Assembly: GCA_963763085.1 (NCBI GenBank)
Contig: CAVXNB010000008.1
Coordinates: 62,001-126,000 of the forward strand
Length of the DNA: 64,000 nucleotides
Direction of reading: 5' to 3'
Source: CAVXNB01 sp963763085
GTDB taxonomy: Bacteria; Actinomycetota; Acidimicrobiia; Acidimicrobiales; Bog-793
This document shows positions 17,693 through 27,280 of the stretch, in pieces. The notes under the pieces are model-generated. The model saw nothing but the letters and a program-made list of their open reading frames with translations, made no database searches and was not told the DNA's origin. Positions within the stretch are counted from its first letter, which is position 1. Every line of letters starts with the position of its first letter. A program made the position numbers and the translations under genes.

Positions 17693-19225
17693 GCCAGCGG
17701 GACGGACTGGCCGGCCTGGACGTAGGCGTGCTCGTAGGCAAGCAGCCCGGCGAGGGCGAAGGGCACCGCGACGACGCCGAGCACCGGAGCGGCGAGCGCG
17801 ACTGCGACTCCCGCCACACCGGGCCAGAAAAAGCGGGAGAGGCGGCCGCGGGTCATCTCGTCGACGGCGGCGCGGACGTGGGTTGTGCGGTGGCTTCCCG
17901 CCGTCTCGCCCAGGACTGAGCAACAGGTGAGCTGCAGCCGACGCCGCCAGCAGGGCTTCGAGGGGAGTGCGGGCCCGGCTCGGCCCGTAGGCGAAGACGA
18001 CGGCCAGCAGGCAGGCCGAGCCGGCCAGCATGGCCTGGATCGCGAGCGCGGGTGCGAGGAGCCGGCTCTGCCAGAGATCGCGCCCGCGCGCCTGCGCGAA
18101 GAGGAAGGCGGTGTAGCAGGCGACCCCGACGGCGAGTGCCCCGCCGGCGACGGCGAGGATCTCCTGCGCGAGGACCGAACCGGCAGCGGCGCCGGCCAGG
18201 TAGCCGGCGACGACGGCTCCGTAGGCGAGGACGACGAAGGCGCCCTTCACGAGCCAGCTGGCGAACTGCGGCCGAACGAAGAGCAGATAGAAACGGAACG
18301 GGTGCGTCAGGTCCCACACCAGCAACCCTCCGGTGAAGCCCAAGCAGCCGAGCGCGAGGCCCGGCACGCCGTACCGGGCGACCGGGTCCGTCCAGGCCAG
18401 CCCGCCGGCGGGTATCAAGACGAGCATGGCGAGAAAGCTCCCGGCGGCGATGGCCTTCGTCCAGGTGTAGAGGCTCACCCTCCAGCCCCAAGGGATCCGG
18501 TGAGGAACGTCGTAGGAGAGCAGGATCGCCGCGCTCGACCTGGGCTCGCCCCGATGGCCTGAACCGACGTGGCCGGGCCCGTCGGGCCCCTGGGTCGCCC
18601 AGGCGTACAGGCCGCCGTCGGGTCGCCGCGCGGCGAGCGGATCGAGCGTCGCAGGCCCGGCCCCCTTGTAGAAGACCCCGGGCCACGTCCCGACCTCGGG
18701 CCTGCGCACTTGCGTCGGCTCGCCCCGCACGACGCGGGCGACCTTCGACCCGGGGTCGTTCAGGTCGCCGACCGAGATCGCCTCGGTGGGACAGACGACG
18801 ACGCACGCCGGCTCGAGGCCGAGGTCGAGCCGATGGGCGCAGAAGTTGCACTTCTCGGCCGAGTGGTCTTCGGGGTTGATGAAGACGGCGTCGTAGGGGC
18901 AGGCCGCGATACAGGCCTTGCAGCCGATGCAGATCCGCTTGTCGAAGTCGACGATGCCGTCGGGCCGGCGGTACATCGCGCCCGTCGGGCAGGCCGTCAC
19001 GCACGGCGCACGCTCGCACTGGTTGCACCGGGTCACCTGGAACATGCGCCGAACAGCCGGGAAGACGCCCACGTCGACGGATTTCACGTAAGTGCGGTTG
19101 ACGCCGAGCGGCACGCCGTTCTCGGACTTGCAGGCGGTGGTGCAGGCGTGGCATCCGATGCAGCGGGTCTGATCCAGGACTTTCACCCATCGCTCAGCGG
19201 CGGGCGATCGACCCGGAGGTCCCAC
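17689..19225 (-). CDS. Fused 4Fe-4S ferredoxin / NrfD-type membrane subunit (frameshifted)
   Basis: The N-terminal ~190 residues hold four 4Fe-4S sets (CIGCHACTTAC, CNQCERAPC…CP, CIGCKACIAACP, CNFC…CVVVCP) as in DmsB/TtrB electron-transfer subunits. The remaining ~320 residues are an NrfD-type membrane anchor with about eight helices that passes electrons to or from quinone. A one-base frameshift near 17.92 kb breaks the frame; the true C-terminus (HVRAAVDEMTRG … AYEHAYVQAGQSVPLA) is readable in the next frame and ends at TGA 17689, overlapping the catalytic-subunit start. GTG 19225 or GTG 19186 is the start. Confidence 0.84.
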
Positions 19226-19227
19226 CG

Positions 19228-19938
19228 CTACGGCCCGATCTCGATGCGGATCCGCTTGTTGCCCTTTCCCTTCGACTCGGTCTTCACGACCCGGATATGG
19301 CCCACCGCATCGGTGCGGCGGACGTGCGTGCCGCCATCGGCCTGCCTGTCGAGCCCGACGATGTCGACGACCCGAAGCTCGGTCACCGACGGGGGTATGA
19401 GGTTGACCTTGGTCCGGATCAGGTCCTCGTCACGCAGCGCCACCTCCCGGGGGACAAAGGACACCTCGACGGGCCGGGCGGCGTCGAGCTCGGCGTTGAC
19501 GAGCCGCTCGACGAGCGACCCGAAGCCTTCCGGCAGCGGGTCGAACTCGAAGTCCATGCGCGCCGAGAGCGGTTCCATGTTCCCGCCGGTCACCGCGACG
19601 TGCCACTCGTTCCAGATCACGCCGCAGAGAACGTGGAGCGCCGTATGCGTCCGCATCAGCGCGTGGCGGCGCTCCCAGTCGATCTCGCCCTCGACGGCAT
19701 CGCCCGGAGCCGGCAGGGCCTCTGCGCCGCCGAGCGTGTGCCAGACGGTGTCACCCTCCTTGACGACGTCGGTCACCGGTTGGCCGCCGAGCGTGCCTGT
19801 GTCGTGGGGCTGGCCGCCGCCGGTCGCATAGAAACAGGTCCGGTCCATCGCCACCCGCCGCGCCCCACCCTCGACGGCGACGACGGTGGCGGTGAAGCTC
19901 CGCTGCTCGGCGTCGTTCAGGTAGAGCAAGTCGGTCAC
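19228..19938 (-). CDS. alaX: Alanyl-tRNA editing protein AlaX
   Basis: A 236-residue free-standing editing domain that hydrolyses Ser- or Gly-tRNA(Ala). Seen: ATGGGQPHDTG, the zinc/catalytic HxxxH in THTALH, and the second metal motif region GGTHVRRTDAVG. In this last motif a Cys is often present; here Asp/Thr replace it. GTG 19938 is the start. It is directly upstream of the FeS-NrfD gene (2-nt gap), an odd partner, so shared transcription may be incidental. Confidence 0.88.
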   Translation of the reverse strand: MTDLLYLNDAEQRSFTATVVAVEGGARRVAMDRTCFYATGGGQPHDTGTLGGQPVTDVVKEGDTVWHTLGGAEALPAPGDAVEGEIDWERRHALMRTHTALHVLCGVIWNEWHVAVTGGNMEPLSARMDFEFDPLPEGFGSLVERLVNAELDAARPVEVSFVPREVALRDEDLIRTKVNLIPPSVTELRVVDIVGLDRQADGGTHVRRTDAVGHIRVVKTESKGKGNKRIRIEIGP

Positions 19939-20039
19939 CGTGGTCTCCTCGTCCTTCCGGCCCTCATCGTGGCACGCGGGGTCACTTCGCACGTGCCCGA
20001 GCGCCGCAGGTCCGGCGGAGGGCGTGGCACGGTCTAGCT

Positions 20040-20564
20040 TTGGCGCTCGCGATGGCCTCTGTCACACACGACATCACGTTGCTCCTGCTGATCCTGGCGC
20101 TTGTGCTGCTGCTCGCCGCCGTCGTCCTCCTCCATTCCGCGGCCAGGCGGGCGAGCCGCGCCCTCCCCGAGGTCGATCTCGAGGAAGGACCGCTTCAGAG
20201 CTTCCGCGGTGGGCTGCGCTGGCCCATGCCGAAGGGCCTGGGATCCACCAACACACCCCCGGTGCTTGTCGGCCTCGAGCTCTTCGAATGGGGTGTCCGC
20301 ATCGGGGCCCGATGGAGCTGGATGCGCCCGTTCGTTCCTTCCTGGAGCGCCCGCTATGAGGAGCTTCGGGCTGCCGAGCACGTGCGCCGGGGACTGAGAA
20401 TCTCCAAGCGCGGATCCGACGGCGTTCGTCTCCGAGCCCCCCTTCCGGGTGCGCCGCTGATCTTCTGGTCGTCCGCCTCGGGTCTGCTGCTCGACTCGCT
20501 CGAGGCGCACGGTGTCGCGGTCGTACGCAGAGCCGCTGTGCTACGCCTCTGGACAAACGAGTAG
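20040..20564 (+). CDS. Single-pass membrane protein, unknown
   Basis: A 174-residue protein with one N-terminal transmembrane helix (about residues 11–33) and a cytoplasmic domain rich in Trp, Arg and Ser (RWPMPKGLGSTNTPPVLVGLELFEWGVRIGAR …). The start may be GTG/ATG at 20040 or ATG 20052. The C-terminal domain looks compact and beta-rich, somewhat like PH-type domains, but this is a guess. It ends one base before the convergent glnE. Confidence 0.65.
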   Translation: MALAMASVTHDITLLLLILALVLLLAAVVLLHSAARRASRALPEVDLEEGPLQSFRGGLRWPMPKGLGSTNTPPVLVGLELFEWGVRIGARWSWMRPFVPSWSARYEELRAAEHVRRGLRISKRGSDGVRLRAPLPGAPLIFWSSASGLLLDSLEAHGVAVVRRAAVLRLWTNE

Positions 20565-20565
20565 G

Positions 20566-23345
20566 TCACAGCCCGTAGAAGACGTGCTCCACCACTTTGC
20601 GGCTGCGCCGGGTCACCCGCCGGTACGACTCGCGCAGCTCGCTCGGGGTCGTGCCGAGGCTCCTCGCGAGCCGGGACTGGAGCTCCGGCTGGCGTGGCAG
20701 GGCGTCCGCGCCGCTCCCCACGACGCCGCCGGCGCCGGCGAGGTAGTTCCCGACGAGGTGCCAGCGGTTCCTCGTTCTCACGCAGAATCGGTACGCCTCC
20801 CTCAGGGAGGCTGCGTCGGCCGTGCCGAGGGCGCCGGCACGCTCGAGGTGATCCAGGGCGTTCAGGGTCCCCGGACCGCGGGTGGCGGTGCGGAGCTGGA
20901 GGAGCTGCACCGTCCACTCCACATCGGAGAGAGAGCCGCGCCCGAGCTTGAGGTGGAACTGCGGGTCCTCGCTCGGCGGAATGCGCTCGCGCTCGATCCG
21001 CGCCTTCATCCTGCGGATCTCCCGCTCGGCAGGCTCGTCGAGCGGCGCCGACCAGACCGCCTCGTCCGCCAGCGACTGGAAGCGCCCGGCGACGCTCTCG
21101 TCCCCCGCCACGGGCCGCGCCCGCAGGAGCGCCTGACGCTCCCAGGTCTCGCCCCAACGCTGGTGGTACATCGCGAACGCGTCGAGGCTTCGGGCGAGCG
21201 GCCCCTGTTTGCCTTCGGGACGCAGAGAGGCGTCGATTCGGACGATCCCCTCGGCAGGTGTCGCTCCGTTGCAGAGGCGGAAGAGAGCGGACGCCGCCAG
21301 TTCGGCCGCTCTCACGTCCGAAGCGGTCGTCCCTTCGTACACGAGCAGCACGTCGAGGTCGCTGCCGTAGGCGATCTCGGCCCCGCCGAAGCTCCCCATG
21401 CCGACCACGGCCATCGGCACGGCTGGCCCGACCACCTCCAGCGCGGCCGCGACGACGGCGGACCCGAGATCGGCGAGGGCGCGACCGGTGTCGCGCAGGC
21501 CTGAGAGGGAGAGGAGGTCTCGGGCCGCGATGCGGACGGTTTCGATTTCGAAGAAGTGGCGCAGCGCGCTCGTCCGCCGGCCGGGCCCCTGGGCGGCGGC
21601 GATCATCGCCTTTTCGACGAGCTCTCCAGGTTCCGGCGCGGCGAGAGCGGACGGGTCGTCGAGGAGGATGACGAAGTCGGGGTGGCGGGCGATGATCTCG
21701 CCCAGGCGCCGGCTCGTCCCGAGCAGCAGGCAGAGCCGGCGGGCGAGCTCGGGCGATTCCCGGAAGGCCGTGACGAGCAGATCGCGGCGGTGCGCTCCGC
21801 CGGCGAGCGTCCGTAGGCCGACGAGGCCCTGATCGGGGTCGGGCGACTCTGACAGCCAGTCGAGCAGGAGCGGCAGCAGCTGCTGCATGAGCCTCGAGGA
21901 TCGGGTCAGGCCGCGCGTCAGCTCGTCGAGGGCCTGCCGGGTCCGGTCGGCGTCGACGAAGCCGAAGGCGGCGAGCCGTTCCTCGACGGCGTCCTGGGCG
22001 AAGCCGTGCCCGCTCCCAGCCGGCTCGCCGGCGAAGGCCTCGAGCAGAGGCCTGAAGAAGAGGCGCTCGTGGATCGCCCGGCTCGTCGCTTGATGATGGG
22101 CCAGCACGTCGTCGAAGCGGTCGCCGGGGGTGTCCTCCGGCTGTCCCCGGAAGCCGAGCACGCGAGCCAGGCGGTCCCTCGACTCGCGGTCGGAGGGGAC
22201 GGTGTGGACCTGCGCCTCCTCGACGAGCTGCAGGCGGTGCTCGACGGTACGCAGGAACCGATAGGCGATCGCCAGCGCCGCCGCGTCCTCCGCCGCCACG
22301 TACCCCGCGTCGGCGAGCTCGGCGAGGCTCGCGAACGTGGCCCGCAGCCGGAGGGCCGGATCGCGGCCGCCGTGTACCAGTTGCAGGAGCTGGACGGAGA
22401 ATTCCACGTCGCGTATCCCACCGCGGCCCCGCTTGAGCTCGCGCTGGTCGAGACCTTGGCTGGCGACGATCGCCTCGGTCCGGGCCTTCATGGTCCGCAG
22501 CTCGGCCAGGTCGTCGGCGCCGAATCGCCGCGCCCAGAGGTGCTCCGCCGCCGCCTGTTCGAAGCGCCGGCCCGTGGCGGCGTCGCCCGCCGAGTGGCGG
22601 GCCTTCAGCAGCGCCTGGAACTCCCACGGCCGAGCCCACCGCTGCCAGTAGGCAACGTAGGAGTCGACGGACCGGACGAGCACGCCGGAGCGGCCCTCCG
22701 GGCGGAGGTTGGTGTCGATGCGGTACGCCTGCGAGGCGATGGCGACGACGGACCGGGCGAGGGAAGGGTCGGGGTCGGCGCCGTCGGACGCGACAAGCAC
22801 GACGTCGACGTCGCTCGAGTAATTGAGCTCCTGGGCGCCGTGCTTGCCCATGGCGATGACGGCGAGGCCGGCGCCCGCGCCGTCGCCGGCGCCGCGCGCC
22901 ACCGCCGGCGCCGGCGCCCGCGCCCGCAAGGCGGATGGCGCCGGCGAGAACACGGTCGGCGACGCGCGAGAGCGAGCCGGTCACCTGTTCGAGGTCGTCG
23001 AGGCCGACGAGGTCGCGTGCCGCCACCCCGAGCAGCGACAGGCGTTTGCGCCGAACTAGGTCGTCGACATCACCTGCTTCCGCCGGGTCCCAGCGCATCT
23101 CGCCGGAGCTCGCGGCGCAGCTCTGCCGCGAGCACGTCGAGCGCGGCAGCATCGGCGACGACCACCCGCGACAACGAACGGCTGGCGGCGGCGACGGCGG
23201 CGAAGGTCGCCGCCAGAGCAGGCTCGGACTCGAGCCGCTCGCCGGCCCCAGGCTGGGCGGCGCAGAGCTGGTCGGTCACCAACCGCACCGTCTCGGGTGC
23301 CGCAGACGCACGGGCGAGCTCGTCGAGCAGCTGGGGCGTTGGCAT
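20566..23345 (-). CDS. glnE: Glutamine synthetase adenylyltransferase/deadenylase (two frameshifts)
   Basis: About 925 residues of bifunctional GlnE, which adenylylates and de-adenylylates glutamine synthetase. Both nucleotidyltransferase domains are visible: GKHGAQELNYSSDVDVVLV (N-terminal half) and GSFGGAEIAYGSDLDVLLVY (C-terminal half), each with the metal-binding DxD, and paired helical domains (RGRGGIRDVEF, RGSLSDVEW). The N-terminus (MPTPQLLDEL…, ATG 23345) and the DVDDLVRRKRLSLLGVAARD segment lie in different frames; shifts are near 23.10 and 22.92 kb, the latter in a GC-only tract. A sequence error is more likely than loss of such a gene. Confidence 0.9.
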
Positions 23346-23481
23346 CGGTCGGCGAGTCCTCTGGCGGCAGGCTACCCGTCACGCCGGCTTCGGCTGGTTC
23401 CGCTGGTTCCGCCGGCGCCGGGCGCTCCGCACGTTCCGGACGGTCGCCGTCGCCGGCCCGTGCCGCCGGTAGGCTTTTCAC

Positions 23482-25230
23482 GTGGGCACATTGCGGATCG
23501 CCCTGTGCCAGCTGGATGTCACCGTCGGCGACCTCGAGGGCAATGCCGAGAAGGTCATCGCTCAGCTGGGCCAGGCCGAGGCGGTGGGAGCGGATCTGGC
23601 CGTGTTCCCCGAGCTCGTCCTGACGGGCTATCCGCCGGAGGATCTTCTGATCGAGCCCGGCTTCGTCGCCGGCAACCTGCTCGCTCTCGAGAAGGTTGCG
23701 GCGGCGACGCAGCGTTGTGCCGCGGTCGTCGGCTTTGTCGAGGAGGACGGCGACCTGTACAACGCCGCCGCGGTCTGCGCCGGCGGACGGGTGCACGGGA
23801 TCGTCCGCAAGCAGCTGCTGCCGAACTACGGCGTGTTCGACGAGCGGCGCTACTTCGCTCCGGGCACAAGACGTGACCACCTGTTCCTCGTCGCCGGCGT
23901 CCGCGTGGGCGTCACCGTCTGCGAGGACGCCTGGAGCCCGGCCGGCCCGATCGGCAGGTTGGGCGAGGGCGGAGCCGAGCTGGTCGTGACCGTGAACGCC
24001 TCGCCGTACCGAGCCGGTGTTCTCGCCCAGCGGGAGCGCATGCTCGCGACGCGGGCGGCGGACGCCTCCTGCGCGCTCGCCTATGTCAATCTCGTCGGCG
24101 GCCAGGACGAGCTCGTATTCGACGGCGCGTCGATGGTCTTCGACCACGACGGCAACCTCGTCGCGTCGGCTCCGCAGTTCGACGAGGCCTTCACCGTCTG
24201 CGACGTCGTGATCCGGCCGACGTTCCGCAAGCGGCTGCTCGATCCGCGGGGTCACGAGGGCGTGGCGTCGCTGCCGTTGACGACGGTCTCCGAAGCGCTT
24301 CCGGCCGGCGCGACGCCTTCCCGAACGCAACGGTCGGCGCCGCTCGCGCCCCGGCTGGGGCCGGTCGCGGAGGTCTACCAGGCGCTCGTGCTCGGAACGT
24401 CCGACTACGTCCGCAAGAACGGATTCACCGATGTGCTGGTGGCTCTGTCGGGTGGAGTCGATTCGTCGCTCGTGGCGACGATTGCAGCCGACGCCGTCGG
24501 CGGCGCCCGGGTGCACGGTGTCCTGATGCCGTCGCGGTTCTCGTCCACGGGGTCGGTCGACGACGCCACCGCGCTCGGCAAGAACCTCGGAATCGACACC
24601 ACGACTGTCGGAATCGAGCCGGCTCACCATGTGCTGCTCGAGATGCTCGTGCCGGTGTTCGATACAGGAGATCCCGCCGCCGGGCTGGCCGGCGAGAACC
24701 TTCAAGCCCGCATCCGAGGCGTCATCCTCATGGCAATCTCGAACGAGCGCGGCTGGCTTGTGCTCACGACGGGCAACAAGAGCGAGATGGCTGTCGGCTA
24801 CGCCACGCTGTACGGCGACATGGCCGGCGGATACGGCGTGCTGAAGGACGTGCCGAAGACGCTCGTGTACGAGCTGTGCGAGTACCGGAACTCGCTCGCC
24901 GGTCACGACCTCATCCCGCAGGCCGTGATCGACAAGCCGCCGTCGGCCGAGCTGCGGCCCGACCAGCGCGACGACGAGAGCCTGCCGCCGTATGCGGTTC
25001 TGGACCCGATCCTCGAGGGCTACGTGGAGCAGGACATGACTGTCGAGGATCTGGTTGCGGAAGGCTTCGAAGCCGCCACGGTGCGGAGGATCATCGACCT
25101 CGTCGACCGCGCCGAGTACAAGCGCCGTCAAGCGCCACCCGGCCCCCGCGTCACGAGCCGTGGCTTCGGCAAGGACCGCCGCATGCCGATCACCAACCGG
25201 TTCCGGGCGTCCGCCGGTACAGGGGGTTGA
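23482..25230 (+). CDS. nadE: Glutamine-dependent NAD+ synthetase
   Basis: A 582-residue two-domain enzyme that makes NAD+ from nicotinate adenine dinucleotide. The N-terminal glutaminase (residues 1–270) has the CN-hydrolase triad: Glu in FPELVLTGYP, Lys in RKQLLPNYGVFDE, Cys in VTVCEDAW. The C-terminal synthetase has the P-loop SGGVDSS, and GENLQARIRG and TGNKSEMAVGYATLYGD of the NAD/ATP sites. GTG start at 23482. It overlaps the following gene by TTGA. Confidence 0.95.
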   Translation: MGTLRIALCQLDVTVGDLEGNAEKVIAQLGQAEAVGADLAVFPELVLTGYPPEDLLIEPGFVAGNLLALEKVAAATQRCAAVVGFVEEDGDLYNAAAVCAGGRVHGIVRKQLLPNYGVFDERRYFAPGTRRDHLFLVAGVRVGVTVCEDAWSPAGPIGRLGEGGAELVVTVNASPYRAGVLAQRERMLATRAADASCALAYVNLVGGQDELVFDGASMVFDHDGNLVASAPQFDEAFTVCDVVIRPTFRKRLLDPRGHEGVASLPLTTVSEALPAGATPSRTQRSAPLAPRLGPVAEVYQALVLGTSDYVRKNGFTDVLVALSGGVDSSLVATIAADAVGGARVHGVLMPSRFSSTGSVDDATALGKNLGIDTTTVGIEPAHHVLLEMLVPVFDTGDPAAGLAGENLQARIRGVILMAISNERGWLVLTTGNKSEMAVGYATLYGDMAGGYGVLKDVPKTLVYELCEYRNSLAGHDLIPQAVIDKPPSAELRPDQRDDESLPPYAVLDPILEGYVEQDMTVEDLVAEGFEAATVRRIIDLVDRAEYKRRQAPPGPRVTSRGFGKDRRMPITNRFRASAGTGG

Positions 25231-25796
25231 AACTCCTCGAATCCGCCAGGTGTCTCGGGGGGCTACGCGCGGTCGAGCTGACGTGTTTCGCACGCTTGGG
25301 TGAGAGAGCGCCGCAGCTTGCCTCCCCCGGGTGCGCGCGCTGGGCTGCGTCGGCAAGCCTTGCTCACGCCTGGCGGGCATCTCTGCTGGAGGACCTGCTG
25401 CCGGTCTCGATCGGGCTCCCGGATCTGGAAGACCTCACTGTCCTTCCCGCCGGCGCCCTCGCTGAGGAGTTGGCGCGGGTGCTCCCGCCCGTCGACGCGC
25501 GGGTGCTCCCGCCCGTCGACGCCCGCCCGCTCCCGCCCTCTCGCAACACTCGGACTGACGATGGCCGGGCCCTTATAGCCGACCTTTCCCATCGGCTTTA
25601 TCCGTTTCTCTTGGAGGCGTACAACGACCGTATGGAACTCGCGTCTCCGTCCGCAGACGGGGCGGTCGTCCGCAACCTCTCCAGGGCCGTCGCCGATCTC
25701 GAGATCGTGCGGAACGAAGGGGCCGTTCTCGCCGGCCGGCGGGGCGGAGCCGGCGGTGGCGCAGGCGGGCACAGCGACCCCGGGGTGACCGGGTGA
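25227..25796 (+). CDS. 189-aa conserved hypothetical, possibly ferritin-like helical protein
   Basis: A gene that starts on TTG 25227, overlapping the nadE stop as TTGA. The product is helical and Ala/Leu-rich, with a segment ASLAHAWRASLLEDLLP and a later LYPFLLEAYNDRMELASP…VRNLSRAVADLEI; I recall actinobacterial hypothetical proteins with the same HAW(R/H)AxL and aY…aSP pattern, but I cannot name a family. A 24-bp tandem repeat inside it duplicates the eight residues ARVLPPVD. The C-terminal 25 residues are Gly/Ala-rich. Against it: TTG start and no known domain. Confidence 0.55.
   Translation: MKLLESARCLGGLRAVELTCFARLGERAPQLASPGCARWAASASLAHAWRASLLEDLLPVSIGLPDLEDLTVLPAGALAEELARVLPPVDARVLPPVDARPLPPSRNTRTDDGRALIADLSHRLYPFLLEAYNDRMELASPSADGAVVRNLSRAVADLEIVRNEGAVLAGRRGGAGGGAGGHSDPGVTG
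25473..25520 (+). repeat. Two perfect 24-bp tandem repeats
   Basis: Positions 25473–25496 and 25497–25520 are identical. The unit is a multiple of three, so the reading frame of the enclosing gene is kept and eight residues are duplicated. Confidence 0.85.
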
Positions 25797-26015
25797 ATCA
25801 GGTTTATACCGTAGAACGGTGCCTCCCACCAGGGCAGGGACCGCGGCCGTCGTGCTTGACTCCACCGTTACACTTACGAGGACAACAAGGCAGCGCAGAG
25901 TTCGCTGGCCGGCGCAGGGTGGGGTGCGACGGTCGGCCGGGGGTGGCCCCGCCTACGCGTCAATTTCGGAGCAGCGCGGAGCTGTACCGGCCGAACCCAC
26001 GGAGGCTTTAGGACC
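25797..26015. other. Intergenic region before the sigma factor gene
   Basis: A 219-bp gap. It contains a short inverted repeat ACCGT-aga-ACGGT (about 25808–25820) and several hexamers resembling parts of promoters, but no well-spaced −35/−10 pair that I would defend. GGAGG at 26001–26005 is the ribosome-binding site of the sigma factor gene. I see no small gene here. Confidence 0.5.
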
Positions 26016-26954
26016 TTGGCGAAAGAGCGAGTCGAGCGCGACGAGGAAGACCTCGTCAGGCTGTATCTCACCGACATCGGCCAGTATCCGCTCCTCACCA
26101 AGGACGACGAGGTCCGCCTTGCTCAGGCGATCGAAGCCCGGTGGAGCGCCGAGGAGGAATTGAAGGCGAAGGCCAAGGGCACGACCCCGACGCGCCGCCG
26201 TGAGCTCAACCGGATAGTGAGGGAAGGCGAGACCGCCCAGCGCACGTTCGTCCAGTCGAACCTTCGGCTGGTCGTTTCCATCGCGAAGAAGTACCAAGCT
26301 TCCGGGCTGCCCCTGCTCGACCTCATCCAGGAGGGCAATCTCGGCTTGATGCACGCCGTCGAGAAGTTCGATTGGCGCAAGGGTTTCAAGTTCTCGACGT
26401 ACGCGACGTGGTGGATCCGCCAGGCGATCACCCGCGGCATCGCCAATACGGGGCGTACGATCCGCCTGCCCGTGCACGCCGGCGACACACTTGCCCGGGT
26501 GCAGAAGGCCCAGGCCCGACTCGAGCTGAAGCTCGGGAGGCCGGCGACGCTGACCGAGCTCGGCATCGAGGTGGAGCTGCCCGAGGACAAGCTGATCGAG
26601 GCGCTCCGGTTCCGGGCGGAGCCCCTGTCGCTGTCCGAGCCGCTCCGCGAGGACGGCGACGCCGAGCTCGGCGACGTCGTCGAGGACCGCTCGGCCGAAT
26701 CGCCCTTCGAGGTTGCGGCCACGGCGCTGCTGCCGCTCGAGATAAATCGGTTGCTGGCGCCGCTCGACGAGCGCGAGCGGGAGATCCTGAGGCTCCGCTT
26801 CGGCCTGGACCGCGGCGAGCCGCGCACGCTGGAAGAGGTGGGCGAGCACTTCAACCTCACCCGGGAGCGGATCCGCCAGATCGAGGCGCGGGCCATGTCG
26901 AAGCTGCGCCACCCGTCCAGCGACACCGGCGCGCGGGACCTGCTGACCGTCTGA
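26016..26954 (+). CDS. Sigma-70 family RNA polymerase sigma factor (group 1/2)
   Basis: A 312-residue sigma factor with regions 1.2 (LVRLYLTDIGQYPLL), 2.1–2.4 (NLRLVVSIAKKY, LDLIQEGNLGLMHAVEKFDW, STYATWWIRQAI), 3 and 4.2 (EVGEHFNLTRERIRQIEARAMSKLR). It lacks the long acidic region 1.1 of a housekeeping RpoD, so it fits the SigB/HrdB-like group 2 or a short primary factor. TTG start at 26016, ten bases after GGAGG. Its regulon is not visible. Confidence 0.9.
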   Translation: MAKERVERDEEDLVRLYLTDIGQYPLLTKDDEVRLAQAIEARWSAEEELKAKAKGTTPTRRRELNRIVREGETAQRTFVQSNLRLVVSIAKKYQASGLPLLDLIQEGNLGLMHAVEKFDWRKGFKFSTYATWWIRQAITRGIANTGRTIRLPVHAGDTLARVQKAQARLELKLGRPATLTELGIEVELPEDKLIEALRFRAEPLSLSEPLREDGDAELGDVVEDRSAESPFEVAATALLPLEINRLLAPLDEREREILRLRFGLDRGEPRTLEEVGEHFNLTRERIRQIEARAMSKLRHPSSDTGARDLLTV

Positions 26955-27036
26955 GCTCGGCTGCGACCGGCTCTGTTGCTCTTCGCACATGCGGTCGGAC
27001 CGCACATCGGCTGAGGCAGATGGCTACGATCGGGGC

Positions 27037-27120
27037 ATGCTCAAGAAGATCCTGATTCTGGCCGTGCTCGTCGCTCTCGGGGCGATTGCAGCGAAGCGCC
27101 TCCGCGGCGACGGGGACTGA
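27037..27120 (+). CDS. 27-aa membrane peptide
   Basis: A short gene coding for a 27-residue peptide: a Lys-Lys start, one hydrophobic helix (LILAVLVALGAIAA) and a basic/acidic tail (KRLRGDGD). It resembles tiny actinobacterial single-helix proteins of the DLW-39 kind in size and N-terminus, but lacks the name-giving Asp-Leu-Trp. It lies 82 nt after the sigma factor gene. Confidence 0.5.
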   Translation: MLKKILILAVLVALGAIAAKRLRGDGD

Positions 27121-27187
27121 GCCGCTCAACCAGCACGAACTGACGACACACGGCGGTCGCCTGGCCGCCCGCCGTGGTCGCCGGTCT

Positions 27188-27236
27188 CACGTGGGCGGCT
27201 TTTCCGGCACATAGCACGGGAAATCCCGCCCAGGTG
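27188..27236. repeat. 49-bp palindromic intergenic repeat, copy 1
   Basis: A stem-loop sequence whose arms begin CACGTGGGCGG and end CCGCCCAGGTG. It is 45/49 identical to the element at 46290–46338. This copy has a weakened stem (CTTTTCC against GGGAAATC). It lies between the end of the sigma-factor/small-peptide genes (plus) and the end of the HAD gene (minus), i.e. between convergent genes. No T-tract follows, so terminator function is uncertain. Confidence 0.8.
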
Positions 27237-27280
27237 GAACCCCGCCGGCCGATGAGGCGCCGGCGGGCAGCAACGCTCAG

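Noticed and set aside
13481..19225. A single open frame of 1914 codons on the minus strand, as if one giant protein
   Set aside because: It joins an FeS/NrfD subunit, a molybdoenzyme and an MFS transporter. The NrfD end lies in another frame, GTGA overlaps mark separate starts, and a tandem duplication explains the last junction.
20354..23152. 932-codon minus-strand frame as the glnE product
   Set aside because: Only its first ~70 codons match GlnE; after ~22.92 kb it is an Arg-rich shadow, while the 795-codon frame carries both catalytic domains.
25263..25865. 200-codon minus-strand open frame opposite the 189-aa gene
   Set aside because: Composition is scattered, rich in Arg and Pro, with no helical pattern; the plus-strand frame is coupled to nadE and looks more protein-like.
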